Positions 1 to 12,243 of a stretch of 64,000 bases of DNA are shown here, piece by piece. The translations under genes were made by a program, and so were the position numbers. The stretch's first letter is position 1. Each line of letters starts with the position of its first letter. The notes under the pieces are model-generated. The model was not told the DNA's origin and did no database searches. It saw only the letters and a list, made by a program, of their open reading frames with translations. The DNA comes from Brachynemurus nebulosus. Lineage: Eukaryota > Arthropoda > Insecta > Neuroptera > Myrmeleontidae. Location of the stretch: positions 26,410,877 to 26,474,876 of the forward strand of contig JAPWDM010000005.1 of the NCBI GenBank assembly GCA_035578155.1, read 5' to 3'.

Positions 1-211
1 TCCGCATAGTTCCCTTAAAGAAGTCGGCTGCAGACGCACACCTTCCAAATTCTAGACCCTCACCAATTTCCTTGTCCTCCACTCACATCATAAGTGAATT
101 GTGTAAAAAAGAAAGTATTGTAACAATTTAAAATGTATAAATAAAGGTACAAATAATGATGTGGGTGGCGTCTGTTATAGACGAAAAGTCTTAAAAACGG
201 ACGTAAAACCA

Positions 212-252
<41 letters not shown>
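212..252. repeat. (ATT)n trinucleotide microsatellite
   Basis: About 13 near-perfect ATT units. An open frame that crosses it on the minus strand is only a run of asparagines and has no other gene-like property. Confidence 0.95.
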
Positions 253-254
<2 letters not shown>

Positions 255-439
255 AAATAGTATCAATCAATTGCAAACCGGTTAGATACACATGTAAATA
301 TTGAGCAACTGATTTGAAACTCAAGTTGCAAAATAGTCAGTTCAATACAATAGTTCAATATGTAAAAGTTGGGGGGGGGTAAGATTTTTAAAAATATATA
401 AAATTAATTCTAAAAATTTTTAAAAAGACATGTAGCATG

Positions 440-519
440 CATCTAGCATCGAACCCTCACTCTCACGATCTCAGCAAGCGGTTGTGGTACTGACTAGACC
501 ACTCTGCTTCACCGAGATA
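440..519 (-). repeat. tRNA-like sequence, probably a SINE head or tRNA relic
   Basis: Read on the minus strand, 499-509 gives AAGCAGAGTGG, which fits the pol III A box (TRGCNNAGTGG) at all but the first base. 446-455 gives GGTTCGATGC, close to the B box GGTTCGANNC. The spacing of the two boxes is that of a tRNA. The ends of the segment do not pair as an acceptor stem, so a working tRNA is unlikely. A tRNA-derived SINE head or tRNA pseudogene is the best reading. It directly abuts the TTAA-flanked element that starts at 525. Confidence 0.5.
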
Positions 520-524
520 CTTAA

Positions 525-2559
525 GGGGGACCACTAGTGTGACCGCCTGAAAAAAAGGTGATTTTTGGGATTTTTTTTAAAGAAAACTACTGTATGGAAT
601 GTTTTAATATTTTAAGGATATATAATAAACTCAAGATAAAATTTTTGGACAAAAAAATTGAAAATTCAGTGAGTTATTTGAGATCTCCCAAGGCTCCAAA
701 AAAAAAAAGTTCCTCTACTGCTGTAGTGATAGCGACCTTCACAGTGCCTGAAATCGAACTATTAAACTAGAAAGTATTGCCCGTGCGGTGACTTCAATTA
801 AAAAGAAAAACGTTAAAATTTAACAAAATGGCGGAGTTTTTAAAGAAAAGTTTCAAATTTTACGCGACAATTTGATGATTTTTTACCTGCAAAAATTACA
901 TTTTTTATTCGATCGGAAAACTGGAGGTTCATGGCACGAAGAAACATAAGGTGGGTGGACCATAGAAGGCCACTCTGAAGATTAAACATGTTTTATTCGT
1001 TTATTTACTGGGTAAATGAAGGAAACAAATTATTAAGTAATACTTTGTTTTATTGTGTACCATATAAATCACTTTTTTTAACCTAGCTTTAGTCACTATT
1101 TATTAAACTTAAGTTTTCTTAAGCTCTTCCAAATGGCCTTGCAAGGAACACGGCTCCAAACAAGGACAATATTATACATCAGCCGTTCAACTTAAAAATA
1201 GAGTTGTAACAATTAATATATCCGTTTTTATTAAAACTACATAATAAGCTCTTTCATTTGAGTGAAACATTAAATGCTCAATATATTTTTATCATCTATA
1301 AAAAACTTAATGAACATTAGTTGAACACCATCGTATAACTAAGAATATATTAAAGGAAATTATTTAAAAATAGTAGTAATGAGCATTATATTGATATTAA
1401 ATAACTTACCAATGCGTTTTATAATGAAATTAAAAACTTTTTTTTTTTTACCTAAAATGGCCTTCTTATGGGTCTGTTCTTTGTAAGGCCACAATGTTCC
1501 TAAGAAGGCCAAACTAACAATTATCTTTGACTTTTTGATATTAATTATAATAAAATAATAGACACTACAGACTGAGTACTGTAGTTATCACAAACTTGTC
1601 ATGGCACATAGTCAGCCTTCTAGTCAGGAATGTTTAAAATCAACGTTCATATGTTCATGGTTTGTAGATGTTCCTTATAAGGCCCATGTACCCTAGCAAG
1701 GCCAACCGTCAACTTTTTGATTGGTCTTATGAGGAACCACCGGCTTTCCTAGCAACACTAACAATATTTTAACTTAAATCGAGGCAAAACTATTTTTTTT
1801 CCCTTTCGTACCATAAACATATCCTTATACGACAATTTACAGTACAAAAATATGAGATAATAAGAGGTTATTTAACTAAAAACTTACGTTTTGTTGTGCG
1901 CGCGAATAACAATTGTAACGTTGACGACCGAACTTTACGAAGCGTGAAATCGCACTGTCGCATAGCGGTGCGAGGGACTCGTCATCGCGTCTGTGGTCTT
2001 GACTTTGATGGATCTTAGTGTATGTAGAAGGAATATGTCTTTACATGTCAATAACTACGCCTTTTTAATAGTTGGTGTTCTAAAGGAGCATGGCCTTCCA
2101 TGGTACACCCATCTTATATAAAAGAAGCTGCAATAAGAATCAAATCGATCGGATAATTTGTCTTCGAGTTATAACTGCAGCAAATTTGAAAAATGTAATT
2201 TTTCTATATCTCACCTTTTAGTTTTAATCACTGAGAATTTTTACTAAAATTATTTATGATGTACTCACTATAACGGTCATAGTAAAACTAGATGAGTCGT
2301 TTAAATGTGCCAGGGTCTAGCTGCTCCACAACATGTGACTGGCAGCCACGTCCAGAAACTCCCGAACTATCAGCTTTCATACATTTCTCAATACCTCAAA
2401 GTTAACAATGAAAATCAGAATCCGCTCTTCAGATGGCTGTAACTGAAAAACTATTTGAGATATGCACTTGAAATTTTAGTATGTTATTTTTAAAGGTATA
2501 GACTATCGAAACATGCCAATTTTCCAATTTTTTTCAAAATGTCATACTAGTGGTCCCCC
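525..2559. mobile_element. TTAA-flanked non-autonomous DNA transposon (piggyBac/Kolobok-like)
   Basis: The element is bounded by TTAA at 521-524 and 2560-2563. Its termini are inverted repeats: GGGGGACCACTAGTGTGAC on the left and the reverse complement of GGGGGACCACTAGTATGAC on the right, one mismatch in 19. TTAA duplication is the hallmark of piggyBac and Kolobok superfamilies; the G-run start resembles Kolobok more than classical piggyBac, but this is inference. No transposase frame is visible. About 1.17 kb of the interior (949-2114) is a separate nested element, so the original element was roughly 870 bp. Confidence 0.8.
949..2114. mobile_element. Nested TA-flanked element rich in AAGGCC motifs
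   Basis: TA dinucleotides at 947-948 and 2115-2116 flank imperfect inverted repeats: AGGTGGGTGGACCATAGAAG on the left against AGATGGGTGTACCATGGAAG on the right, both continuing with GCCA. The interior repeats the motif AAGGCC or GGCCTT at several places (about 1130, 1455, 1480, 1505, 1680, 1700). TA flanks fit the Tc1/mariner superfamily. No coding frame is seen. It lies wholly inside 525-2559 and so inserted later. Confidence 0.65.
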
Positions 2560-2630
2560 TTAAGGCCTTAACAAACATATAAGTTATAATGCTGTGCCCT
2601 TCGTGCTTTCCCCTTCTTCTTCCCTTTCTC

Positions 2631-2940
2631 TTTTAGCGAATTTTCAGAATGAAAATTCAGCTATTACAGCAGCTCTTATGGTAAGACCTAAGCCCGGGAC
2701 TATGGCAGAAATTTGTTTTGGAGCCTCTAGAACTCGAAAATCTACTTCACAAAAAATTTATATATATATAGATATATATATATATATATATATGTATTTA
2801 TGTGTGTACGCGATAGCTGTCGAACGAAGCATTTAATTGTTACGAAATTTGGTAAAATCGTTAATTGTTCAAAACGCTTGGATAAGTTCGTTAGCCAGAC
2901 ACATCCGATGCCACAGACCGGATATTTTGGGCTTTAAAGT
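2631..2940 (+). mobile_element. Helentron-like element, 5' end fragment
   Basis: Starts with TTTTAGCGAATTTTC followed by the subterminal palindrome that ends GAAAATTCAGCTATTACAG, as in other copies. Then come the shared blocks GGGACTATGGCAGAAATTTG, a (TA)n tract (about 2758-2795), CGATAGCTGTCGAACGAAGC, and GTTCGTTAGCCAGACAC. The 3' hairpin and tail are missing, so it is a 5' fragment or a copy broken by later insertion. The same block order in the 28953 and 54562 copies supports the assignment. Confidence 0.75.
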
Positions 2941-4514
2941 CTTTCTTTTGTGTTTTTGATCAGAATTTAAAACTTTTTCAAAAATTTTATTACATTATCA
3001 AAAATATCGTAAGAAGTTATATCAGAGAGCTTTTTATACTTTTCTTCTATATAACGTCGTTCTTAAGAAAAATCAAAAATAATCCCGTTTTAAAAGTCTC
3101 TTTTTATTTGTTATTTCACTCTACCTCGTTTGATTTTTCTATTTAATATATATTGTGTTTATAAATGTGTCTAAGGGTGTTTCGTCACTAGTTATTTCTA
3201 TTACCTAAATATATGTCAGATTTCTTTAATTAAATATTATGAATAATGTCTTAATAAATTTATAAAGTTATATTATAAATGTTAATCAATTAAACTGTAC
3301 TATTTATTTGATTAAATAAACTTTTGACATATTTTTTTTGTGGTGTTGAATGGCCCTTAGCTATTTGTAAACGAAGTACAAATTTTGATAATGTTAGTTT
3401 TTTGTTTTGTTTTTTTATAACAATCTGTCAAATGGAATCATTTTTAAATATATGCATATAATATGCATGCATGTATATAACCTAATTATAAATATTTTTG
3501 TTTTAACACATTATATTTATTATTTTGAAAATTTTCTTATTTAATTTTAAATAAGATGAACTAAATTAGAAAAAACTGATTGATGGTAAGGAAATTTTAT
3601 AAAAAAAAGTATATATTTGACAAGATTTTGATGACATATAATTGGTATACTTTGGAATTAAAAACAAAGTGAATGGGTACAATATAGTGTTTTTAACAGA
3701 AAATAAAGTTTTTGGAGCAACTAAACAGTGCCGGAACAACTAAATTAGCCATGTAGCAGGAGCCAGCAGTTACGAGCCTCGCGCTTGTGTCCAAAAAAAC
3801 AATACAAATTCATACAACATGAGTGATTTAACAAAAAAAAAAAAAAAAAAAAAAATAGAAAAGAAAACGAGTTTTGGCTCAACTTACATTTGAATGCTAA
3901 ATCAAATTTACATAAGTGACATTTTTGACAGAATTGACTTTTTGCTAAAATAGTAAAGTATGAAAATATATGCAAACGGATTGTTTGGTGTAAAAAGCTG
4001 CACACAAAAAAGAACTTGTAAAAACACCAATAAAATTATGTATCATTTAATTAAAAATAAATTTTAATCTTTCTTAAAATATTTTACATTGTTACACATA
4101 TAATTTAATTTCCATTAATAATTGGGTGTGCCAATAATTGTTAATGAATTTTAACCTCTTTACACACGACAATTAGCTATTCAAACATTTTTACATTTGT
4201 GATTAAGTGTTAATTCGTTGTTGAAAACATTCATCACAAAAGATTGGAAATTTCTTCTTTTGTCAAGTAGATTGTTTGTCTACAATTTAATTGAAATACT
4301 CATAAAACAATCTAAAAAATAAAAAAATACATTAATTTATTATTAAATTTTTTGAAATATTTAACATTTTACCTGAATGGGGTTATAAGTTCCAAAATAT
4401 GTTACAACCTTTCAAAATGTTGAACAATAATCCTATTTCAAATTTTAAATTTGTAATTCAATATCGACTAGATAAAATGTTTACAAATGAAAATGATTTC
4501 TACACACTAACTAA
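2941..4514. other. AT-rich stretch, no gene seen
   Basis: Very AT-rich with short homopolymers (A-run at 3832-3855). At 3727 the sequence CAGTGCCGGAACAACTAA resembles one end of the CAGTGCCGG-type hAT found at 17242, but no partner end or duplication is visible, so it may be chance or a solo end. Frames crossing the stretch are short and lack any recognisable motif. Confidence 0.5.
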
Positions 4515-5013
4515 ATACCCCTGTCGCAGCATCTGCATAACATAGCGAATTTCCAAATTTTGGGGACTGGCGGATCTCATCTAAGAACTGTACCTATTTA
4601 AAATAGTTTAGCTTTCTAAGAGTAAAAGATTTTTTAAAATCGGCTGGGTAATTAGTTTTGATATTTTTGGAACCCAAGAACCCGAACGGACTTTGTGCAG
4701 CATAGTTGTATCCATCTAAAATAATTTAGTTCTCTAACAGTGAAAAAATTTTCAAAATCGGTCGGTTAGTTTATTTTTTACAATAATGGGAACAGTAAAC
4801 CCTGGCGGAAATCATACAACATAACCTTTATTCATCTAAAATAATTTTAGTAAAAAGTTTATCCTAACAGTAAAAAACGGGTCCTAGGGATCTCATATAA
4901 CTTATGGTAGTTCGTAAGGTTCTTGTGGACATCATTTAATTACTTAATGAATTCAAATACTTTAACTTACTAACGGTGAAAAAATTTTCAAAATTTTCGA
5001 CATTCGCTAAAAA
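4515..5013 (-). mobile_element. Helentron-like element, complete short copy
   Basis: On the minus strand it runs from TTTTTAGCGAAT (near 5013) to GCAGATGCTGCGACAGGGGTATTT (near 4515), so both ends of the family are present. The 3' end has the subterminal GAAATTCGCTA followed by the GCAG/CTGC hairpin and the GACAGGGGTAT tail. The interior holds a few diverged units of the 120-bp repeat (for example AGTGAAAAAATTTTCAAAAT at about 4740) but no TA tract. No target-site duplication is visible, as expected for Helitron-type insertion. Confidence 0.8.
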
Positions 5014-8000
5014 AATCATTGAAAAATATTTGATATGTTTCGATCAATTAATGGTCAACATCAGCAAATAAAAGTTACTAAAATCGAAGAAAAGAATGAG
5101 TTATTTGTCCGTAGAAATTAAAATACAAATTCTGAAAACGAGCAAAGAAATATTGAAAAAACTAGATCGGCAAAACATTCTGACAAATAACACTACCCAA
5201 CTAATACTTGCCAATTTGAATGAAACTTAACATACTTATTAAACAGCGAAAAATATTAAATACGTGTTTTTTTATTTCGGCTAAATACGCTTTTTAGGGG
5301 TAGAAAACACCATTCAACCTCTGTAGATGAAAACAGTTATAGCTAAATATTTTTGAAACGACATATTTTCTGAAAAAAGGACTGAGTACCAAATTTGTAG
5401 AATTTAAAGCGATGTACTTGATAGTGACCCTGAAATCGATTTTCAAGGTCAGTTGAAAATGATTAGCCATTGCCGAACTTTGACCATATCCTGTACCTAT
5501 AAGCAGTAATTTCATGTATTGACTCAATCTATCTTCAAAATTGATTTGTTGCGTTATTTTTCTAAAATAAAAAAAATAAAAACCTGACGAAATGGAAAAA
5601 TAGGCGCAAATTTATAGAAAAAATTAGAAGAAAACATTTTTGTAAGTAATTTTAGAAGTAAAGTTAAGAAAAGATTTAATATCACTCCAATTGTAAGTTA
5701 AACATTAACTTTATGTTATATTAGAAATTTTCAAAATTTTTTAAAATTTTTATTGCTACTCTATAGTTATCATATTAGGAATTCAATTCAACATATGATT
5801 AACTATTATTTTTCCGATTGCGATTGAGCAAGTATTTTTCAAAATTACTTCTTGATCACTTATTTTCTATCTTGCATGTGAAATTCGTTCGAATATACTT
5901 TAAACCATTTAGGGATGAAAAGTAAACTACTCCTTTTGAAAAATATTAAATGATTTTCAAATGACTTTGGAAATTGACCTCAAGGTCAACTTCAAAGTCA
6001 TCATCAAGTTCGAATATACTTTGAACTCTATAACTTTGGTCCTAAGCACTTTTTTCAGAAAATATATCGTACCATAATCCACTTCTATGTTGATTCCTGG
6101 TCTCTTTTCCTGCGTTTCTAATATTTATGTCAATAAAAAATGTGCTACCGTAGACAAGGATGAATAGGTACGCATTCAGACTTCACACCGTATTTTTTTG
6201 TATTTATTTTATGGGTACCTAATCTTTAATATATTAAAAATTTACGCGAAGATGGTCACTTTATCAGCAGTATCCAAAAAAATTTAAAAATATCGGTGGT
6301 TTTTGAAAAATTAACAAAAATCGTATAATTTCTTCTCTATGAAAAATTGGGGTCAAAAGAGACGAGAAAAGAGTAAATGGGGACAACCCGTAGGGTCGAC
6401 CAAAATTGAAATTCTAATATAAAATAATTTCGAACTTTTTGTATTTATACATTCAAAAAAGAAATAATAGGTACTTGATGATTTTCTGTAAAAATAAACG
6501 TAGAATCTAAAATAAAGTTTATATACTCCTGTCGTTTACCCCTAAGTTTATATTCCTCCTATTCTTATTTTAGTTCAAAAAATAATTTTTCAAAAGACTA
6601 AGACATAATAATTAATAACAGTGAGATTCTACGTCCATTTTCAGACTTTTGTCTCATACAGACGTTACCTAGAATTTTTTTTATCTACAAAAACATCAGT
6701 CTACAGAATTTAATTTATTAGTTAGGAAAATAATTCAAATATGTCTCACTAACAATAAATGTCTTAAATGAGTTTAAAAAATCAAAACGATACTGTTTAT
6801 TAAATTGCGTAAAAGCTAGTAAATGCAATAACAGATATGATGAATTTATAAGGATTTTCTTGTACTACAAAATCTTAAAAATATGGAAACGCGTACTTTT
6901 TTTTCGTTAATTGTGTTTTATTCTTTTGCACAAAATTTTAAAAATACTTTATTTTCTTAAGAAAGGGAGGCAACTTTAGTCACAGATATGCCTATGAACA
7001 GTTTTTGGTAATCCGGGAAAAACGAAAACACTTTTTAAAATTTTTTTATTGTTAAAATCGAAATGTTCTTTTAAAGAGGGTTAAAATTACCATATTTTAT
7101 ATTAAAATTTTGACACAATCAGTACCTAATTAACGAGCCTTACTTAATATTAGCAAATTGAGAAAAAACACGTCAATTAGATTTTTTTACACAGATTTTA
7201 TTTGTTATATAATTCAAAAGGATATTTTAAAAATGTGTATGAATGGCTTTCATTAAATAAATTTCAATATATTTTCCATTTATTTTAACAGTGGAATGTC
7301 CTTATTAGTGGCTATACTTTCGGCTTGGAGCGAATTAGACGAAGATTTTCTTCTAAAACCAAATTTAATAATTAATTAAAGAAATAAAAAAAAATTTGTG
7401 GATTTCCTACCGTTCAAATATAATCTTTATTGTATGTAAAAATGTTATTACATTTTTTCAAAAAACTGTAAGTAAACTGTAAAATTTTCTTTACAAATAT
7501 GTTAAAATAGAGAAATGTTTCCTTTTTAATTTATTTTTAACTCTTTTTAAATGATTCACTTTAAAATTTTTTAATATTTCTTAATCGAAATTTCATAAAA
7601 GAATGTGTCAAAATTTAAAAAAATTTTTCTTTGTTAAAAAAAAAAATTGAATGTGCAAAATTATTTAATATTAGAATGCTCTGATTATACAATTCTAATC
7701 ATAACTGTATTGTCAATTGGATAGAAAATTACGTAAAAATATTATTGTTTGAATATGATTTAACGTAATTTTTATACGATTGAAGCAAACTCTTATTAAT
7801 TTTAGGAAGGTGTAAATATAATCTAAATTCTGATCATATCACATAACAGATATCGTCGGGATTTTTTTTGTAAAAAAAAATGGAACAGAGATACATTATA
7901 AAAACATTTAACTGACAGAGAAATAGAATATAGCCGAATCGTTAAATTGGATTAAAAAAATCATGACACGCTACTTATAAAGCGGTTTTTTTCGAATTTA

Positions 8001-8099
8001 GCTCGCAAAAAATGAGACAGAAAAAAAAAGAATGCGAGTGCGAGTGAAATGGAGAACGACATATTTCCTAGTTTTTCTCGAAAAGTAAGTAATTTAGAG
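5014..8099. other. Three kilobases without recognisable genes
   Basis: AT-rich sequence. Two blocks, 5320-5510 and 5900-6090, share a theme (GACCTCAAGGTCA or TTTCAAGGTCAG, with TTTTCTGAAAA and ATATTTTC nearby), suggesting two old, oppositely oriented copies of one unnamed repeat. The rest shows no terminal repeats, no microsatellite of note and no convincing coding frame. Confidence 0.5.
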
Positions 8100-8339
8100 C
8101 AACGGTATAAAAACATTTTTTATGCGTCTTACCTTTTACAATGGCTTAGGGTAAAAAAAAATTTGAAAAATTGCTTAATTCTGGCAAAAAACTCATTTTG
8201 TTGACAAAAAACGCCCGGAAAACCTACTTCTGGGCATCCGACGTGTCTGGCTAACGAACTCATCCAACGATTTGGAAAATCGAATTCGCACACAAAATTT
8301 CATAAGCATTAAACGTTTCGTTCGAGAGTTATCGCGCGG

Positions 8340-8393
<54 letters not shown>

Positions 8394-8516
8394 TTTAGTG
8401 AATATCATTTTCGTATTCTAGGGACCTCAAAATATATTTCTGATATGGTCTCGGGCTTAGGTCGCACCATGACACCTGGCGTAAAAGCTGAATTTCCAGT
8501 TTTGGAAATTCGCTAA
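8100..8516 (-). mobile_element. Helentron-like element, 5' half
   Basis: Read on the minus strand it begins TTTTTAGCGAATTTCC (8500-8516) and continues with the shared GGGACC/CTAGAATACGAAAATGAT block, a TA microsatellite (8343-8391), CGATAACTCTCGAACGAAAC, and TTCGTTAGCCAGACACGTCG. The GGCAAAAAACT block at about 8182 matches the copy at 25.7 kb. The 3' hairpin end cannot be found, so the copy is truncated or too diverged there. Confidence 0.75.
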
Positions 8517-9723
8517 AAAGTAATAGCCCATTTTCTGAACTAAGGAATAGACATTAAAGTGTCCATTAGAGATTAAATATTAATTGTGTAGACAACCCAA
8601 CAGAGGGCAACAAGTTACAAACAACAAAGCAAATTCCTCAAAGCGGCAAATTTAAATAATAAATAAATAATTATAATGTTTTGTTTAGTCTATTTAAGAA
8701 AATAATTAGTCAGTTAAATAAGTGTTAATTTATAATTTATTGAAGTAATAATTTTGATTACTAAAATCTAAATCCTTTTAACAATGATTTATTATTAAAT
8801 AATCAATATATAGATATATAATACAATTAGAAATAATGTTATAAAATTTTGTGAAAAGCACACAGCCAAGGTTACTTAACGGATTTCGACTAGTGAAGTG
8901 TCTATGAATAGAGCATCATATCAGGGGTGGCACAAGAGAGCCTGAATTTTCAAATTTGGTTTTATTATTAGTTGTTATCGTTAGTTACGGAGCCACAAAT
9001 TTTAATTTTTTTCCAAAGCAATTACACGTAAAGTAAAATAAATTGTTTATTCATTTCTCTTATAGAAATGGATAAACGGATCTCAGGTAACAGTACTATT
9101 ATTATTTAAATTAAAATAAGATGATTTTGTTAGTATAAGTGAGGGCAAAATTATCACCCAGGACCTTGGGACCCCAAAAAAACTTCTTCATACTAAACAG
9201 CTGGGCGGATCTCAAGAAGATGTTGCGAAAATTAGATATGCTACTGAAATATGAATATTACTTGCTTTTATAGTATTAATTATTTAAGTAACTGTTTTTG
9301 TACAGAATTTCAGAATAGCGAATTAAAAAGTGAAGTAAGGTTAAGATTGTTCTATAGAACCTTCTAATAGGGATCACATTAAATAGCTGAATGGTGCGGA
9401 CAATTAAATCGATCTCCAAGTTACCCTTCAAACACTATTGGAATTCCAGAAAAAGATGAAAGTAGCATTAAAATTGTTATTCTCCAAGAAGGGTCTAAAA
9501 CTGAAGAATATCTAAAACTATTATTACGGATATCAGAGCAAAGGTCTCAAACTAAAGCTACAAAATACAAAAATGTATTCCATTGCACGAAATTATATAA
9601 ATCAAAATTAAAACAAAAATAAAACAAAACAGACACCTGAGTGAAGCCGCAGGACGGAAAGCAGAAAAAAATTATAAATTTTTCTGTTACTTAAGTAAAA
9701 ATTCATTTAACTATTAAATTATT
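8517..9723. other. AT-rich stretch, no gene seen
   Basis: No terminal repeats, tandem arrays or coding frames of note. The sequence is AT-rich and looks single-copy within this window. Confidence 0.5.
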
Positions 9724-9818
9724 ATTTTAAGCGACTTTCCATTTTGGAACTTAATTTATGACGGAGAATGTCATGGAAAGATCCGAGTTCGGGACTATAC
9801 GGCAGAAATTTGTTTAAA

Positions 9819-9926
<108 letters not shown>

Positions 9927-9933
9927 TGTATAT

Positions 9934-10084
9934 ACAGGGTGTAAAACAAATAACTCTCGTCCTTTTGTGGAGGGCGACACCTAGCAAACTGTAGACACTA
10001 AAACCGCAGGAATTTTTTCGAAATTAACAGTCGCGTCACCCCTCAAACGGATAAGAGTCAGTTCCTTTACATCCTGTATATAAT
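9934..10084 (+). mobile_element. Small ACAGGGTGT-ended element, copy 1
   Basis: Begins TATACAGGGTGTAAAACAAA and ends TTTACATCCTGTATATA, that is, with inverted termini. The interior includes AAACCGCAGGAATTTTT and AACAGTCGCGTCACCCCTC, which reappear in reverse complement in copy 2. It sits within the TA microsatellite of the Helentron-like host. The superfamily is not recognisable. Confidence 0.6.
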
Positions 10085-10094
10085 ATATGCACAC

Positions 10095-10148
<54 letters not shown>

Positions 10149-10167
10149 TATGTACGTGTGTATACAT

Positions 10168-10444
<277 letters not shown>

Positions 10445-10811
10445 GTGTGTGTCTGCGCGATAACTCTCGAATGAAGCATTCAATCTTTACGAAATTTTGT
10501 TAGAAGCCCAAAAGTCTCAAAAGCTGGGACGAGTTCGTTAGCTGATATGTCCGATTTTTAGAAGCCATTTTTCACCATTTTTAGTGATTTTTTGGTTAAA
10601 CTTATTTAAATGCATATGTGCTATACTATATGTGATCCGCCAGGGTCCTGGGGACTCAAAAGTAAAAAATTAACTACTCAACCGATTTCGAAAATCTTAT
10701 CACTGTTATAGAGTTAAACTATTTTAGATGGATACAAGTTGTTATATGAGATCCGTCAGTGTCCTATCTTTGAAAATTCGCTATGTTATGCAGGTGCTGC
10801 GACAGGGGTAT

Positions 10812-11829
10812 TTTCTTTTTCTTTTTATAATTTGATACTATTTGTCCTGTTTGTGTCACACGGTAGACGACAAGAAGTAAGATTTTTACTATATTAAATT
10901 ATATTTTTGGACATGTTTATGATTTTAGTTGATGTAATATAAATTTGTAGGAAAGTACACTATTTGTACAAAATATGGAATAGGTACTGTTTTATTTAAT
11001 CTACAATTGTCAACAACCACAATGGTAAAAATTCCCTCAGGAACATATGGTTGAATATATATATATATGAAGTATATACTTATTTCTAGAATATATTTCC
11101 CACGGGTCCTTTTGTATAATAAATTGTCCTCTACACGCGAAAACAACATAAAGGACACAGCAAACACATATTGTCATAAACATTTAAAAGTATACAATAA
11201 TTTTGTGAAAAATGTAAACTCACAATTCCAAGAAATTAAATAAGCATTGAAATTACCTTTCGGGAATTGTTCAAATAATTTTTATTTAATACCTACTGTA
11301 AACATAAAATTTTTTTTTTTAATGTGAACAATAATTTAAATAAAATATCTCAAAATAAATTTTTTTAGTGGCATCACGTGTCTTGTCAGGGTTCCGGTTG
11401 CGAAGAAACATCTTGGAATCCTTATAGTGTCGTCAAGTCTGTCTGTCTGTCCGTCACACCCCTATTTCGGATCTATGAACTAATTTGCAGAAAAAACAAT
11501 TTTTTCTTAATTTCTTAGGGTATTTTGTTGCACTGAAAAGTGGAAATGAACATTTTTCCTTAACCGGCGATGTCATGTAGGATATCATTAGATAGGGCCC
11601 ATAAATATTTTTTTATCTCCCTATTTGAAATTTTTAAACTCTATTGATTTAAAAGTTTTGAAAAAATTACAGATACTAGCACTTGCTGAAAGCACTCAAT
11701 TAAATTTATTTGATTATTTGATTCGACCATAAGTGGGTGCTTGACTTGCGGAGCCTTGAAATAAATTTCGTACAACGGCATAAAAGTTTATTGCATTTTG
11801 ATAGTTTTACATTGCACAAATTCTGAAAT
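10812..11829. other. AT-rich stretch with a retroelement-like fragment at 11389
   Basis: At 11389-11470 the motifs GTCAGGGTTCCGG, CTTATAGTGTCGTCAAGTC and TGTCTGTCTGTCCGTCA occur in the order seen in widespread insect retroelement ends. Related motifs recur at 39939 (GTGTTCCGTACC, TTTGTCCGAGTGTCACAG) and 43795 (GTCAGTCTGTCTACCCGTC). Nothing else in the stretch is recognisable. Confidence 0.4.
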
Positions 11830-12110
11830 TCGTAAAGCCTATGAATACATGGAAACGATTTGACATGTCTGAACAAATGGTAGATCTTTATGGGAGTTGC
11901 TCCAATTTATTACATTATAAAGTTACAATTACAACGAAAAAACGCATATTTATATGGAATTTTTATATAGTTTTCGTAACTCTTTTGATACAGAACCGCT
12001 ATAATCTTACTACTTTTGGTACAAAATCGCTGTAACCTTGCTACTTTTGGTACAGAACCGCTGTAATTTTACTACTTTTGGTATAGAGATAGACCTTGCT
12101 ACGTTTGATA
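11830..12110 (+). repeat. Interspersed repeat carrying a ~31-bp minisatellite, copy 1
   Basis: The 5' part (ACATGGAAACGATTTG, then AAAAAACGCATATTTATATG) matches 47165-47375. It is followed by about four units of roughly 31 bp built on TACTTTTGGTACAGAACC and GCTGTAACCTT. The second copy at 47.0-47.7 kb has a longer array. The element type is unknown. Confidence 0.7.
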
Positions 12111-12243
12111 TAGAAATTTAATGGATAAAATTATTAAAAATGGAAATTGATCTTGACTAATGGTAAGTTTGAAACAACATTTTATTATCTTCAGTCGTGA
12201 AAAACAACTTTCTGTAGATACAATGGTAATAATTTAAATGGTA

